64,000 nucleotides of DNA from Glebionis coronaria (lineage: Eukaryota; Streptophyta; Magnoliopsida; Asterales; Asteraceae). Positions 33,035 to 45,509 of the stretch are shown here, one piece after another; positions within the stretch are counted from its first letter, which is position 1, and the number at the start of each line of letters is the position of its first letter. The notes beneath the pieces are model-generated. The model had not been told where the DNA came from, made no database searches, and saw only the letters and a program-made list of their open reading frames with translations. Position numbers and translations under genes: made by a program. The stretch covers positions 207,696,271 to 207,760,270 of the forward strand of contig CM046875.1 of the NCBI GenBank assembly GCA_025667525.1, read 5' to 3'.

Positions 33035-33066
33035 TGATGAGATGGCATTTATACATGATCTCATCG
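32996..33066 (+). promoter_or_regulatory. Polypurine tract of B framed by two hairpins
   Basis: CATTGC (32996-33001) pairs with GCAATG (33013-33018) and GTG (33002-33004) with CAC (33009-33011); base 33012 is unpaired. The polypurine tract TTAGTATGGGGGAG is at 33021-33034. The LTR start then gives GATGAGAT (33036-33043) paired with ATCTCATC (33058-33065). Confidence 0.75.
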
Positions 33067-36000
33067 TTCTTTTCGGGCTTTAAATGCATAAAATGTCATA
33101 AAAATACCATATATATGCTTGTGTTTGTTTACTTGTGTATTTTAGGTATGGATATCGTGAAAAAGACAAAAGATCACAAGTTACAAGGAAAAACAGACAT
33201 GAGAAACGAAGCCGTACAAAGAACCGGGCCCTAATCATGGAATTCTCAACAAATACCCTTGAAGACTTGAAGACAAACAAGATTGATCCTCATTTATTGA
33301 AGAAATGACACTTAAAACCCTTTTATATTCATAATTACAAGTTTGGTCCCTTAAGTTTGTCAAAATTACACAAAAGGTCCTTCAACTTTGAAGAAATGGC
33401 AAGATTAGTCCCTCAACAAATCAAAATTGCCAATAATGGTCCCTCATGAAGTCAAAGATACAATGAAGACCTTTGAAGATCAAGAATGTCCAAGATCAGC
33501 CCTTGAAATATCTCAAAATGGCAAAAATAACCCTTGAAATCCTTTTTCCAAAGTTTTGTGCCAAAAGTGACAAATGGTGAAACTTATTTACAAAGGGGAA
33601 TACGTTTTAGGGCTGAAATGCTTTGTTTACCAAAAATACCAAAGAACAAGGGCCAAAGGTGTCTATTTGAAACATTCAAACTGAAAATAAATGACTTACT
33701 GTTCATCTTTTACCCCACCCAGAATTACCACCACTTAAACTTAGGGTAAAATACAATTACCTTTGCACATGAGTGATTCACATGTGCAGAAACTCATCCA
33801 AACCATAAAACCCTTATTCCCACTCACCATGGACCCCACCCCCAATTCCCGTTTAGCCAATCACATGACAACTTAGCCTCCAAGTTATCTGACGTGTCCA
33901 AATCAACAGCCTAGGATCCTTGCTTCATTCCAAAGCTAAAATGAACAGCCTTGATCAAATTGGACAGCTCAAATTCAGAAAACGTCTAGAAGACTCAAGG
34001 GCACAATAGGGAATTCAGTTCTAGGGTTTGTGAATAGTGTTTAGCCAGGCATTTGCCTATAAAAGGAGACCTCAACATGTGAGAGTCCCTTTGTTCCAGA
34101 TTTTAGCTTTTAATCTTTGTAATTCCTTTTTATGAAATAAAGTTTGAATTTCTTAAAATTTTGAGTTCTAATCTGTTATTTATAAAAGTTTGGTGTTTGA
34201 GAAGCTAAAATCTGAGTTCCATTATCCTGTTTGAAGGTTTTTGAGGCAAGGTTTTAAGTGATAAAGCTTGTGCATCAAAAATCAGAAGTTGGCATTATTT
34301 TTTATCTCACCTTGTGGTTTGTTCTTCTTAGCAGCTTAGAAGCTGGTACTTGTTTTGCTAGTACCTCAGCTCAAACAATCCAAGGCCTGGATGTAGGTCT
34401 TGGAGGTTTGCATCTTCTTCCCTTTTCATTTTCTCTTTAAGTTTCTGATTATTTGTGATTTTTGTGGATTTATGCTTGAATCTGTGTTATTGTGGTTGAT
34501 TATTGTTGATTTGGCTTGGTTTGATGTTATTGAGGTGTTATTGATCTGATTTGTGGGTTGAATCTTCATAAGCCTTTGAAGATTTGTGAAATCAAGTTTT
34601 AAAAGGGTGTTTGGGATTACTGCATAAGTTGGATTTGTGGTTTGCTAAGTGCTTGTTTTGTTTAAGCAAGAGTTGGTATCTGTTGTTTGGGTGATATTGT
34701 TCATCTGTTTGCAGGTTTTGAGGTTTTGAACACATTGATTCTTGAATTGGCTATAAAATCTCTAAAACTTGGTAAAATTGGCTAGGATTTTGAGGACACC
34801 TAGATCTAGGCTTAGGCTAGGGCTAACAAGTGCTAAATCATAGTTAATCACACCAGGGAAGAAGGATTTGAAGCTTAAAATTGGATCAAGTGTCAAGTAT
34901 ATCAGCAAAACATGTCTGCATATTGTTCTTTGTTCATCAGAAACATTTTGTGCTTTGATCTTGCTATTTACTTTGATTCAGTGTTTGATTCTTGTTGCTT
35001 TGTGTTTATTGTTAGTTTATATAGCTTGTGTATGCATCCTGTTAAGTTTGGTTGGCTTATTCTGCTTAAATCTGCTTATTAAGTGCTTAACTGCTTATTT
35101 CCCTATCTGGTGCATATTTGGTGACTGTTTGGCTTATTGTGTTAACCATTTTGTGATTTTATTGTTGCTATTGACTCCTTGTGATTCACTGATCACAAGG
35201 GTGCCTTTGTTTCCAATTGGATCAAACCAGAACTCTCAAATAAGCTTGGTCAAATAGTCAAAGCAGTGGGAACTCCTTTCCCCTGCTGGTTGCCACTGAT
35301 AGTGTAAATTTGGTGTCAGCTTATTAATAAGCTATAATAGCTTATTCCAACCTGCAACAACTTTGTTTTTGTAATAGGTGCTCATATTTTGACCCATTTG
35401 TTCATACTGAAGCATTTGGGTGTTTGACTTTAAGGTTTGACTAGAAAACCAACCCATTTGACTTTTACATAAGTTCATTTGTGCTTATTCTAGCTTATTG
35501 GTTGTGATTATTGGATTTTTGTTGATTGATTTTGCTTATTGAGTCCATTTGAAAGCTTTTGCAAGTTGAATCAAGTCCTGAGGTGCATTATTTCTCTAAA
35601 ACGACTATTTTGTCGTTTTGTGGATTTTTGCTTTTCTATTTTCTGGCTTATTGAGTGTGCTTTTTGGAAATTTCTTTTGACAGATCTCTTAAGCATCCTA
35701 AAAGAGGGCTGTGTGTCAAATTAGATCTTATGGCATTAGCTTATGGCTTAATGGGCTGAAAAGCCCAATAAGAATAAGCTTTGTGTTCAATAAGCTGTGA
35801 TAAGCTCACATTCAGCTTTTGGGCCTTTAGAGTTTTGTTCTTAGAATTGAATTTTAAGTCAGATAGGGCGTTTCCAAGTCATTTGGGCCAAGTTTGACTT
35901 TTTGGGCCCAAAAGCCCATTTCGGTTGACTGCTTTTGGATTTGGCCCATTTGAGGGCCCATTAGGGGTATTCTGGTAATTTCACTTTGATTTTATGATTA

Positions 36001-36752
36001 ATTAGGTTAAAATAAACTAGTTTGCAAGTTTTTAGAATTTTTTATAATTTTTGGATTTTTAATATTATTTTATTATTATTTTTAAAATTTCACATTTTCC
36101 AACTTTTTACATTTTTCTTAGGTTTAATACATTAAAATAGGAATTTAGCAACTTTTAGAATAATTTTATCACTTTTAGAATAATTTTTATAATTATTTTA
36201 AGTTTTAATAGTTTTTAAATCATTTTAAATAGTTTTTATTAGTTTAAAAATTTTTAAAAATAGTTTTTAATCTTTTTAGGTCATTTTAGAGGTTTACCAA
36301 TTGAAAAACCTTTATTTGGGCTTTTTGATAATTTATTTGATTTTTAGGGCTTTAATTAGCATTTTAAAATTGAATATTTAATTATTTAAAAGGTTTGAAA
36401 AAGTTTTGATCATTGGTAAACTCTTAGTTTATTATTTTTGATTTTTGGTGAATTTTTGGTAATTTTTAGAATTTATTTTTATTTTTGTGATTTTTAAGGT
36501 TCTACGTTTTAACTTTCTAGTAGTGATTTTTTGTTAATTTTTATTTTTACGTTTTCGTCATCTTCTTTTCTAATCCCCTTCTAAACCAATCATTAATCAC
36601 AAACTTTTACAAGTTTTTCACAACACATATACCTCCTTGGGAAACGAACTTTCATTTCATTAAGGGTCATTAGTGTTGATTTTCCTAAATCATCACTTGA
36701 TACTTACCGCTTTTACGCCTTTTCCCTAAAAGGTCGTATTTTACCACAATCA
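33035..36752 (+). repeat. 3' LTR of element B
   Basis: 3718 bp, same ends as the left copy. Relative to the left copy it lacks 35 bases (left copy 21352-21386) and 10 bases of a CTTATTGTGG doublet (around 22828). Confidence 0.93.
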
Positions 36753-39009
36753 TTGGCTATCTACCCAAACAACAAATTAGCTACCCACAACCCTAAGCTA
36801 ACATCATATCTAACAGCATACAAGATTGGTGGTCAAATTTTTGCTAAAACAAGGCAGTTATGACCCTTACTGATTTTTTAGGCAGTTTTACACATGCAAA
36901 CTTGTTTTAAGCATACCAAACTTGAAGATAACTAACAACAACTCCTAATACTCACATATAAGATATGTTTAAGCAGATTTAAACCCAAATCTTGTCACCA
37001 AATTCAGTTTAACCCTAGTCCCAAACACTCCTTTATATTTCTGAAAATGAAATTAACAAACAAAAAGCTTGCAAATCTTAATTATACTGACTTAGACCTA
37101 TCTAAACAAGCACATAACAGCTAAACAAGCAAGATTACACAAATAAATGAACAAGTAAAAAGGTCAAACTCAAAATCATGCTAAATCACAAAATCATCAC
37201 ATAAAAACCTATTTCTAGGAGGGTTCAAGCCCGTTACCTGGTGTGGTTAACATCCAACCACACAAAGGCCAGTTGAGGCCTTCTCCTATAAGCTGGAGGC
37301 TTATGCTTGACTTGGTGATAAGCTGATGTAGAGAAAAACACAAATATCTTCAAGAATCAATTATGAAATGAAATGGAGAACAAGAGACTGTATGTTCTTG
37401 TGAACCTGCCAAGAAAACACAATGAAAGTGAACTGATACAAATAATGATAAGCTATGAGCTAGGCTTATTGGTTAAGCCAGCTTATGGCTTGTAGCTTAT
37501 GATGAGGAAAAATGGAAAATCACTTTTTCAAACTGTAAAGCATTAAAAACTCCTAAAATCTTGACAAGAATCTTTTGAATAAGCTAAGACCAAACCCCCA
37601 ATCCACTTTCACTTCATGTGGGGTTTGGAATCAAGCTAATAAAAATCTTTTTCAAAACTAAGAAATGAACTTTTCTGAAAACGTATTATAAACTGAAATT
37701 TTTGGAATCCTTTAAACTAACTTGCATTAAAGATAAATTTAAACTAGGAAAGACAGTAAAAGAGGAACTCAGTTATGCACATTTTAAAATTTTCATTTTC
37801 ATTACTTTTAAGAAAATACACAAAAACTGGAACAAAAGGTTGAGCTACAAACCAGCTCCCCTTTTATACTGAAATATAGAACTTTCTAGGCTACAAGTGA
37901 AATACTAAAACCCTAGCAACTGAATTCCCTCTTATGCCCTTTGAATAATTCGAATCTTAGTCAAGCTATGGCTCACATGTGATGAAAGTGATAGCCAGAT
38001 GTTCTCTGATTGATATGGGACGTTAATCTCAAACTTTGGGACCAAGAATTTGCATTGGAGACGTTGGATGCCTGTGAGATTCGTTTGTTGCCAAAAAGAG
38101 TGAAGCAGGGTTGTCCCGTGTGGGGTCCAGGGGTCACGGGTCACAAATTTTGGGTGTGGGATATGATTAGGTTAAGCTAAATTAAAGTTCTGGAGACTTT
38201 GAAAGCTAATTATCAAATGAAGATCATGGGGAAAATTAGGGTTCTTGGTCTGGGTATTTAGGAAGATTAGGGGTGATTAGTAAACAGTTATTGTTTCCCG
38301 CCCCCAATTAATATATAAAAAAGAATTTAAAAAATGGTTAATAAATATAAAAGGGAGTAGTGGGTTTTGACGTGGAGGATGAGGAGGTGTTTGATTGGTG
38401 GATGGGAGAGTGGATGATGACGTGGTGGCCTGGGAGTGGGTGAGGGGTATTAGGTTGTCGGGGTGGGTTAAGTAAAATGGGTTTGTTGGTTAAATTTTTT
38501 GGAAAGTTGGCAGAATTGACCCCCCTGTTAAGTTACTCTCTTGAACAGCTTTGCATTATTAGTCCTCAATTGACATTGTTAGTCCTTTATGCATTTCACC
38601 ATTAGTCCTTGTGTAACTTTGGAAGATTAAAGGACTAATATTGCAACATCAATCAATTCTCAAGGGCTTTTCTTGTAAGATATTCAAACTTTAGGGACCC
38701 CATTTATATTTTTGGATATTTGAGGGGTATAAAGTGTCATTCTTCAAAAGTTGAGGGACCAAACTTGTACAATCTTCAAACTTCAAGGGCATTTTTGCAA
38801 ATTTCATTCTTCGGGCTCGGTTCTTTGTGCGACTTCGTTTCCCGTGTTCGTTTTTGCTTCATTCTTGTGATCATTTGTTGATTTCACGATATCCGTACCT
38901 AAAATACACAATGAACAAACACAAGCATATATTTGGGTATTTTGATGATATTTTTAGCGTTTTAAGCCCGATTTGGACGATGAGACTATGTATAAATACA
39001 GTCTCATCA
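36753..39009 (-). repeat. 5' LTR of element A, outer part
   Basis: Continues LTR A after B. The first 5 bases are the duplicated target of B. It ends AGTCTCATCA, and the target duplication TTTAC follows at 39010. The terminal hairpin is at 38979-39008. Confidence 0.93.
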
Positions 39010-39687
39010 TTTACCCAAGTTTCAAAATTTTTTCTTGTTTGTTATTCCAAGTGATTCATATATCTTCTACATAGTTGTGGTAGAGATTTGGGTTCTTTGG
39101 GTTGGTTAAAATCACGGATTTCTAGTCAAAAATCTCACTTTTTTACCTAAAGTTTCGGAACAGTACACTTATTGTGACATCATTACCTTGATTTCCATCG
39201 CAAAGGCTAGGGTTTATGTATTGCGATCAATATTGCGACCAGTATTGCGATAGAACTTTTTTTGTAGTATTGCGACAGATTCTGGTTTGAGGTATTGCGA
39301 TCGAACTTGTTTTGTGGTATTGCGACAGATTCTGGTTTGAGGTATTGCAATAGAACTTGTTTGAGTTATTGCGACAAAACTTGTTCGTGTTATTGCGACA
39401 TTATACTTAGTGTGTATTGCGACAGAATCTTGCTTGTTTTGGTATTGCGACAGAGTTACTTTTGAGACATTGCGACGGTTTGATTTTTGACATTGCGATA
39501 GATTGAACTTTTTGGGTATTGTGAAGAATTAGCATAACTTAGAGATTTTTCGACTTTGCATTTATTTGTAGATTTTAACAAAAACACACAACCAAAAGAT
39601 AACAACATCTTGTTTTAACAACACTAAAACACTTAACCTTATTTCATTGCTCGGTCATTTTGGTAATCTTTCTTCAAGTGATCAAAA
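39010..39687 (+). other. Leader of copia C with ATTGCGA repeats
   Basis: Continuation of the leader begun at 9093. Between about 39195 and 39530 the word ATTGCGA or a near variant recurs about fifteen times at irregular 20-35 base spacing. No coding frame. gag starts at 39688. Confidence 0.75.
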
Positions 39688-40443
39688 ATGAATTCACATT
39701 CATTCATGCCTACAATGACATCGCTTACTGACCTTTCTATCATCTCGGGTACCGATACCCGTCCACCGTTGCTTACCAAAGAGCTATTTGAAGCATGGCA
39801 AGGTCGCATGATGTCTTATATTATGGGTAGACCCAGTAGGAGACTTATGGTTCAATCCATTGAGCAAGAACCACTCGATTTAGGCGAAGTTACTGTAGAC
39901 AATATGACTCGGCCAAGGATATTTTCTGATTTAACACCTGTCAACCAAATCATGGCCGATGCGGATGAGAAGGCCGTTCAGACCATACTTCAAGCTCTTC
40001 CACCCGATATTTATCGTATGGTAAGCAAACCCAAGGTAGCAAAGGAACTTTGGGATCACTTAACGGTTTTGTTACAAGGGACTTCACTTTCCAAGCAGGA
40101 ACACGAGTGTCAACTCTATGACTTGTTCGATAGGTTCTCATACATTCCAGGGGAAACACTTCATGACTACTACTGGCGCTTCACTACATTGATGAATGAT
40201 TTGAATGTGTATAATCTAATGATTGCCCAGTTTCAACTCAACACGAAGTTCTTGAACATGTTACCCCCAGAGTGGAGCCAATACATCACTGACGTTAAAT
40301 TAATTTGGGATTTGCACAAATTTGGATCAATTGTATGCTTTCTTGCAGCAACACGAGAATCATTTGATCTAGAAACGTATGTCTCAAAGATCTTATCCCG
40401 AACCTTTGGCGTTAATGGCAAATCATCCAACATTTTCATATAA
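39688..40443 (+). pseudogene. copia gag N-terminal domain of element C (UBN2 type)
   Basis: Starts MNSHSFMPTMTSLTDL and has the copia Gag pattern: FEAWQGRMMSYIMGR, ADADEKAVQTILQALPPDIY, AKELWDHLTVLLQGTSLSKQE, LYDLFDRFSYIPGETLHDYYWRF with NTKFLNMLPPEWSQY. This is the gag-polypeptide (UBN2) family that builds the particle. The frame is lost at about 40318, where another frame takes over with a TAG near 40369. The start is the first ATG after the leader and keeps the full N-terminus. Confidence 0.85.
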
Positions 40444-41677
40444 CAACACTCCGTATGCTATGGGACACCAATCTTATCATAAGCCTGTGTATCAGACTCC
40501 AAGCTTTCCTCAGTATTCGATACTACCACAACCACCTACATCATATCAACAACAATATCAACTACCAGCACCATCATCACAACATGATTCACATCAATCA
40601 CCATATTCTCAACAACCATACTCTCCTTATCAACCTCCGTCAAATCCTGCTATCACATACCAGCAACAAGAAGTTCCTCAACCCCAGTATTCACAACATG
40701 TCAGTACTCCTTCCAGTGTGTATGTAGCTCTACCAGCACCAGTTTTCTACTGCGATGATGAGGTTCCAGTTCCTGAGTTCAAACAAGGGGATAATCCTAC
40801 TGATGTACTAGCACAAATGTCTGCCTATATAACTCAAACGTTGAACAAAAGAGGTTACAGAGGACCATCTCCAACAAACAATCAGTTGAGAAATTCTTCT
40901 AACTCTTGTCAACAAGCAAAAATTCAAGATGGTAGAGTTACTGTGCAGCCACTTCAGGGGAGACCAAGTTCATCCAATACCGGTGCACGCCCATTTAACA
41001 TTGCTCCAAGAGGAAACAACATTGGCAAAGTGAAGATGATCATCTGCTACAACTGCAAAGGGGAAGGACATATGGCTCGGGAGTGTAATCAACCAAAGAG
41101 GAAGATGGATGGTACATGGTTTCAAGAAAATATTTACTTGGTTAATGCTCAAGCACAAGGTCGAGAGCTCGATGAGGAGGAGTTAGCATTTCTTGCAGAT
41201 CCAGGAGTTGCGGAAAATAAGGGACTAACAACGTCTTTCACTCAAAATGCAACATATCAGTGTGATGATCTTGATGCATATGATTCAGACTGTGATGACT
41301 TCAACACCGCCAAGGCAGCTCTCATGGCAAATCTTTCACTCTATGGGTCTGACCAAATCTCTGAGGTACCAAATACTACCAATGATACTAGTATTGTACC
41401 TTATCAAGTTGAGCAAGTGTCTGAGTATCCAGAACAACCTCCGGTAGTTAGTAATTCACACGAGGAGACAAACAATGATAGTGATATCAATGCAAGTCCC
41501 CAGAATTTGAGTGAAACACAACCGGGAGCTATTACGTATACGAATTCGTCTGCTCAACAAGATTTGGTTATGGTGTCAGCATCTATGCTTGACCAAATGA
41601 ATATTGTGGTCCTTGAAACCCTCATTGTTAATCGGACATTATCTATCGAGATTGCTTTGTACAAGGAAAAGGTTTGA
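40379..41677 (+). pseudogene. copia gag nucleocapsid part of element C
   Basis: Continues Gag: YPEPLALMANH, a Gln/Pro/Ser/Tyr-rich stretch (40480-40720), then a classical zinc knuckle CYNCKGEGHMAREC (C-x2-C-x4-H-x4-C, 41045-41086) and an acidic tail. It ends at TGA 41675-41677, and the same frame continues downstream without a shift. The zinc knuckle binds the genomic RNA in the particle. Confidence 0.85.
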
Positions 41678-41680
41678 ACC

Positions 41681-42652
41681 TTGGAATTAACTCCGCTGAC
41701 CAATACCTTAACCAATCCAGAGTTTGATAGGTTTAGGAAAGTCCAAATGGATAACTTGCTAGAACTTGAACATTTAAGAGCAAATCTTTCAAAAGAAATT
41801 AAAGAAAAAGAGTCAGTCGTTACACATTTTCAAAAACTACTAACGGATTTCGAAACTCTCGAGTCTAAAAGGGTTGAAACGGAAATTAAGGCGTCTGAGA
41901 AAATTAAAAAGACTGAAGATTTGCTTTTAAAACAATACTCCACTTCTCATTTAGTACACTTGTTTCATTCATCTTTTAAGGAATTTACTCTATCGCATCT
42001 AACAGACCTGCCACCTAACCCGGGTTATACAAAGCAAGCTCTTAACCACAACCTACGACTGTATGATGCAACAAAATTAGGTTTGGTCTTAGACCCGATT
42101 AGTAATTCGAATGATTCCGAGTATATATCACTCATTGACGAGAATCGGTCGAAAATGCTTTTGGAGTATCCTAAATTTGATTATGATAAACAAAATCAAG
42201 AGAATGCAAAAACGTAATTTAGAACTCGCTTTAATATACAAAGGGAATTTATCCATACACCAAATTCCGTGTCCACTAGAGAAAACCCTAGTATATTTCC
42301 TACACTTGTCATCCCGAATGAACCTAAGGAAATTCCTAAGGGTCTTCCACCGGTAAGTACAGTATTGGAAAGCTTGAAAGAGATTAGACGATACTTTACC
42401 AGTTTTGACAAGGTCATTAAGGAATGTACTACTTCAACGACTCAAACCGCTGGAGAATGGGCTTTCGAACACATGAAATCGGTGTTTGAGAAAGAGATCG
42501 TTCCGTTTGTAAACAATCTTAAAGAGGGCTTTCTAGATCTCGTGGATAATCTTAATTTCGAAATGGCTGAAGTTCAAAAAAATTTCTATGAAATGGATGA
42601 TGCTTATGAGCAACATTTACTTGGGAAAGAAAAGATTTTGTCCGAATATTGA
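41681..42652 (+). pseudogene. Coiled-coil gag extension of element C, part 1
   Basis: Same frame as the nucleocapsid part, interrupted by TAA at 42215-42217. Heptad-rich segments (LLELEHLRANLSKEIKEKE, LTDFETLESKRVETEIKASE) suggest a coiled coil. A second helical part includes WAFEHMKSVFEKEIVPFVNN. It ends TGA at 42650-42652, where the next part runs in another frame. Long coiled-coil Gag extensions are known in Sirevirus-type copia elements. Function unknown. Confidence 0.7.
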
Positions 42653-44409
42653 ATGTGATGCAAGTTGTGACTATTGAATGTGCTATTGAGATTACATCTG
42701 TTGTGAATAAATGTGATGATGTGCATGATCTTTCTGTGAATATTGTTGAGCCTGTGAATAATGTAGATAATCATTCTTGTCACGAATCTAACGCTGAATT
42801 TTTAAAGCTTCAAGATTCTTATAACTCACTTTCAAAACATTTTGATGAGCTTCAACAACATTGTATATCTCTTGCAATTGAACAATAATCTAAAACTGAA
42901 ACTCTTTCAAAAACAACTGATTTTGAAAACAACGTTGAGACAAGTGACAAGGTGATTCAGGTGGTTCAGGTATTAGAGGAAGAATTCATGAGACTTAAGA
43001 GAGAGTCACTAGCAGAGAAAGTGGAACTAGAGGCTGCAGAGAATAAAAACCATGCCCTAGAAAATAGAATTACTTCTATGCTAGGAGAGTTTGAAAAAGT
43101 AAGGCAGGGTGTCTGACAAGTTTCTGGTTCAACAGAAGAACGCTTCGCTTTTAATGCGGCAGAGCAAAAGTCACTTGTTGACCAACTGACCAAGAAATGT
43201 GAGGAAATCTCTGACCTAAATATTCAGCTCATAGATAAAAACATGGTTATAGCTGAATTAAAGGAGACACTTCAACTCAAAAGACAAGAAGTTGTTGATA
43301 ATGCAGTTACTATCTCTGCCACGACCTCTAGTGCTCCAAAAACAAAAGAAGTGGTGCTTTATAGGAACTTGGACCTTAAGAATTCAACGGTTTACATGGA
43401 TTATATGAAAAAGGCAATTAGGCATGTGCTTCTTACAAGGGACATTTTAGATGACTTATATGAATCTGATCCCACAAACAACGAGTACAATGCTGCTCAT
43501 TTATATATTGAGCGAGTTCAATATTGCCTATCATATCTTAATTTCATAGGCCCACCTAGTTCTGCATCACTTAAACAACAAACCCCCACCATTGCCATGA
43601 CTCCATTCAATAAGACCCCAGGAGCTAAGCCTACTTTAAACACACCCATCAAGGCTAAATCAAAATCTGCCACTAATGTTCCCTTGCCTTCTACAAGAGT
43701 AACTGCGTCTACTAAGGCTAAAGGATCTCAAATAAAGAAAGATAGGATCAAGCCTTCAAATAGTAGCACTATGAAGAAGAAAGTAGAAGTTCATCCTAGG
43801 AATGTTATTTCAGATTTAAATAAAAAGAATCATGTAGCTAAGACAAAAGGTTCTGCCTCTATGCAGAAGCCTAAGCAAAATGTGAATTCTAATATGAGAT
43901 GTTGGAATTGTAATGAATGTATGTTTTCTCAGCGTCATGATTTATGCCTTGTTGACCATGTTAATGAAATGTATGCCATTAGGAACAATCTTGAATGGAC
44001 TCCAACCGGGAAGAAATTCACCCAAGTTGGTTGGCAATGGAAACCCACTGGTAGGACCTTTACTGCAAATGGAACTAAGTGCCCTTTAACTAGGATCACA
44101 TCCACTGAAGTTAGGTCTCGGCGTCCTTCAAAAAGGAACTCTCGCACTAAGAAATGGAAAAAGCGCCCTTTAACTAGGTCTGTGTCCACTATTCTGCCTA
44201 CCAGTGAAGAAGTACCTCAGGATCTTTGACAACTAGAATCTAAGCCGACATCTAGGAAGAAAATTTAGAAACCTAAGAATTCTTTTGATAGCAAATCTAA
44301 GATAAATATATTTGTACCTGCTAACACAGAGGAACAATTAGATTCCGATACATCATCTTTGTCTGGTGATATTTTCAGGTGGTCCAAATCATCCTCTGGT
44401 ACTTGGACT
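42649..44409 (+). pseudogene. Gag extension part 2 with second Cys-rich motif (element C)
   Basis: One frame with TAA near 42886, TGA near 43114, TGA at 44227-44229, then TAG, and a further run to about 44430. It contains coiled-coil sequence (FMRLKRESLAEKVELEAAEN), a basic Lys/Ser/Thr-rich stretch, a Cys/His cluster CWNCNECMFSQRHDLC (near 43900) and blocks with W-x-PTGK repeats (WTPTGKKF, WKPTGRTF). These blocks are typical of large copia elements of composites. The frame ends next to the protease remnant (LDAPS near 44412). Confidence 0.7.
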
Positions 44410-44426
44410 CTTGATGCTCCAAGCAT

Positions 44427-45509
44427 ATGACCATAGATCGCTCGATGCTCAGAAATTTCGTCAGCAAGTTTCTAGGAACGATGAAATTTGGTAACAACCA
44501 TATTGCAAAGATCATGGGTTATGGTGAATATCAAATTGGGAATGTTACGATTTCAAGGGTGTATTACGTGGAGGGACTCGGTCATAACTTATTCTCAGTA
44601 GGACAATTTTGTGATTCAAACCTTGAGGTTGCTTTTCGACAACATACTTGCTTCATTCGTGATCTTACAGGAAATGACTTGTTAAAAGGTTCCCGAGGGG
44701 ATAATCTCTATACACTATCCATTCAAAACATGATGGCCGCTTCTCCAGTATGCCTTCTCTCCAAAGCATCTAAGACCAACTCATGGTTGTGGCATCGACG
44801 ATTATCTTATCTTAACTTTGATGCAATTAACCATTTGGCTAAAAACGAACTTGTTCGTGGTCTTCCAAAGCTCAAGTTTAACAAGGATCATTTATGTTCT
44901 GCATGTTCATTGGGAAAAAGCACCAAAAAGTCTTACAAACCTAAAGCTGAAGATACCAACCAGGAAATTCTACATCTTTTGCACATGGATCTCTGCGGGC
45001 CAATGCGTACGGCTAGTGTGAGTGGAAGAAAATACATCCTCGTCATGGTGGATGGTTTTTCTAGGTTTACATGGGTAAAGTTCTTGGAAACAAAGGATCA
45101 AGTACCTGGATTTATTATCAAATTTCTTAGGATGATCCAAGTGTGTCTCAATGCTACTGTTCACCGCATTCGAACTGATAATGGATCTGACTTCGTTAAT
45201 CAGACTCTACGGGATTATTATGAAGAGGTTGGCATTTCACACGAAACATCAGCTGCTCGCACTCCACAACAAAACGGCGTCGCGGAAAGACGTAATCGTA
45301 CACTTATGGAAGCTGCTAGAACTATGTTGATTTATGAGAATGCTCCTTTATTCTTATGGGCTGAAGAAGTGGCAACCACATGTTATACCCAAAACCGCTC
45401 TATCATTCGTAAGCGCCATGGAAAAACTCCATATGAGCTTCTTCATGGGCACAAACCCGATATTTCCTTTCTTCATGTGTGTTGGTGCACTGTGCTATCC
45501 AAATACTAA
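44427..45509 (+). pseudogene. Protease remnant and integrase of copia element C
   Basis: The frame begins after the protease site: HMTIDRSML-type sequence follows in a shifted frame, and the active-site triad normally reading D-S/T-G is D-A-P here (near 44412), so protease is defective. Then the pre-integrase block YYVEGLGHNLFSVGQFCDS, the zinc finger (HRRLSYLNF with CSACSLGKS) and the core: D in LHMDLCGPM, D in RTDNGSDFVN, E in PQQNGVAERRNRT. The frame is lost at about 45475, after YELLHGHKPD. Integrase before RT marks copia. It would insert the cDNA into nuclear DNA. Confidence 0.88.

Larger units (their letters stand above)
20698..36752 (+). mobile_element. Athila-like Ty3/gypsy element B, full length, decayed
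   Basis: 16.1 kb inside the right LTR of A. LTRs are 20698-24460 (3763 bp) and 33035-36752 (3718 bp). The length difference of 45 bp equals one 35-bp deletion near 33687 and one 10-bp change near 35136. The flanking 5 bases are ATGGC and TTGGC, a target duplication with one mismatch. It has primer site, gag, protease, RT, RNase H, integrase and polypurine tract in gypsy order, but several stops and frameshifts. Confidence 0.93.
9185..39009 (-). mobile_element. Athila-like Ty3/gypsy element A (non-autonomous, minus strand)
   Basis: LTRs at 9185-12797 (3613 bp) and, split by B, 19342-20697 plus 36758-39009 (3608 bp without the duplicated target of B). Target duplication TTTAC is perfect (9180-9184, 39010-39014). 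The primer site is at 19318-19335 and the polypurine tract at 12798-12811. The internal region has only gag, protease and a C-terminal extension; reverse transcriptase, RNase H and integrase are absent. Transposition would need enzymes from another element, most simply a B-type one. Confidence 0.92.
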
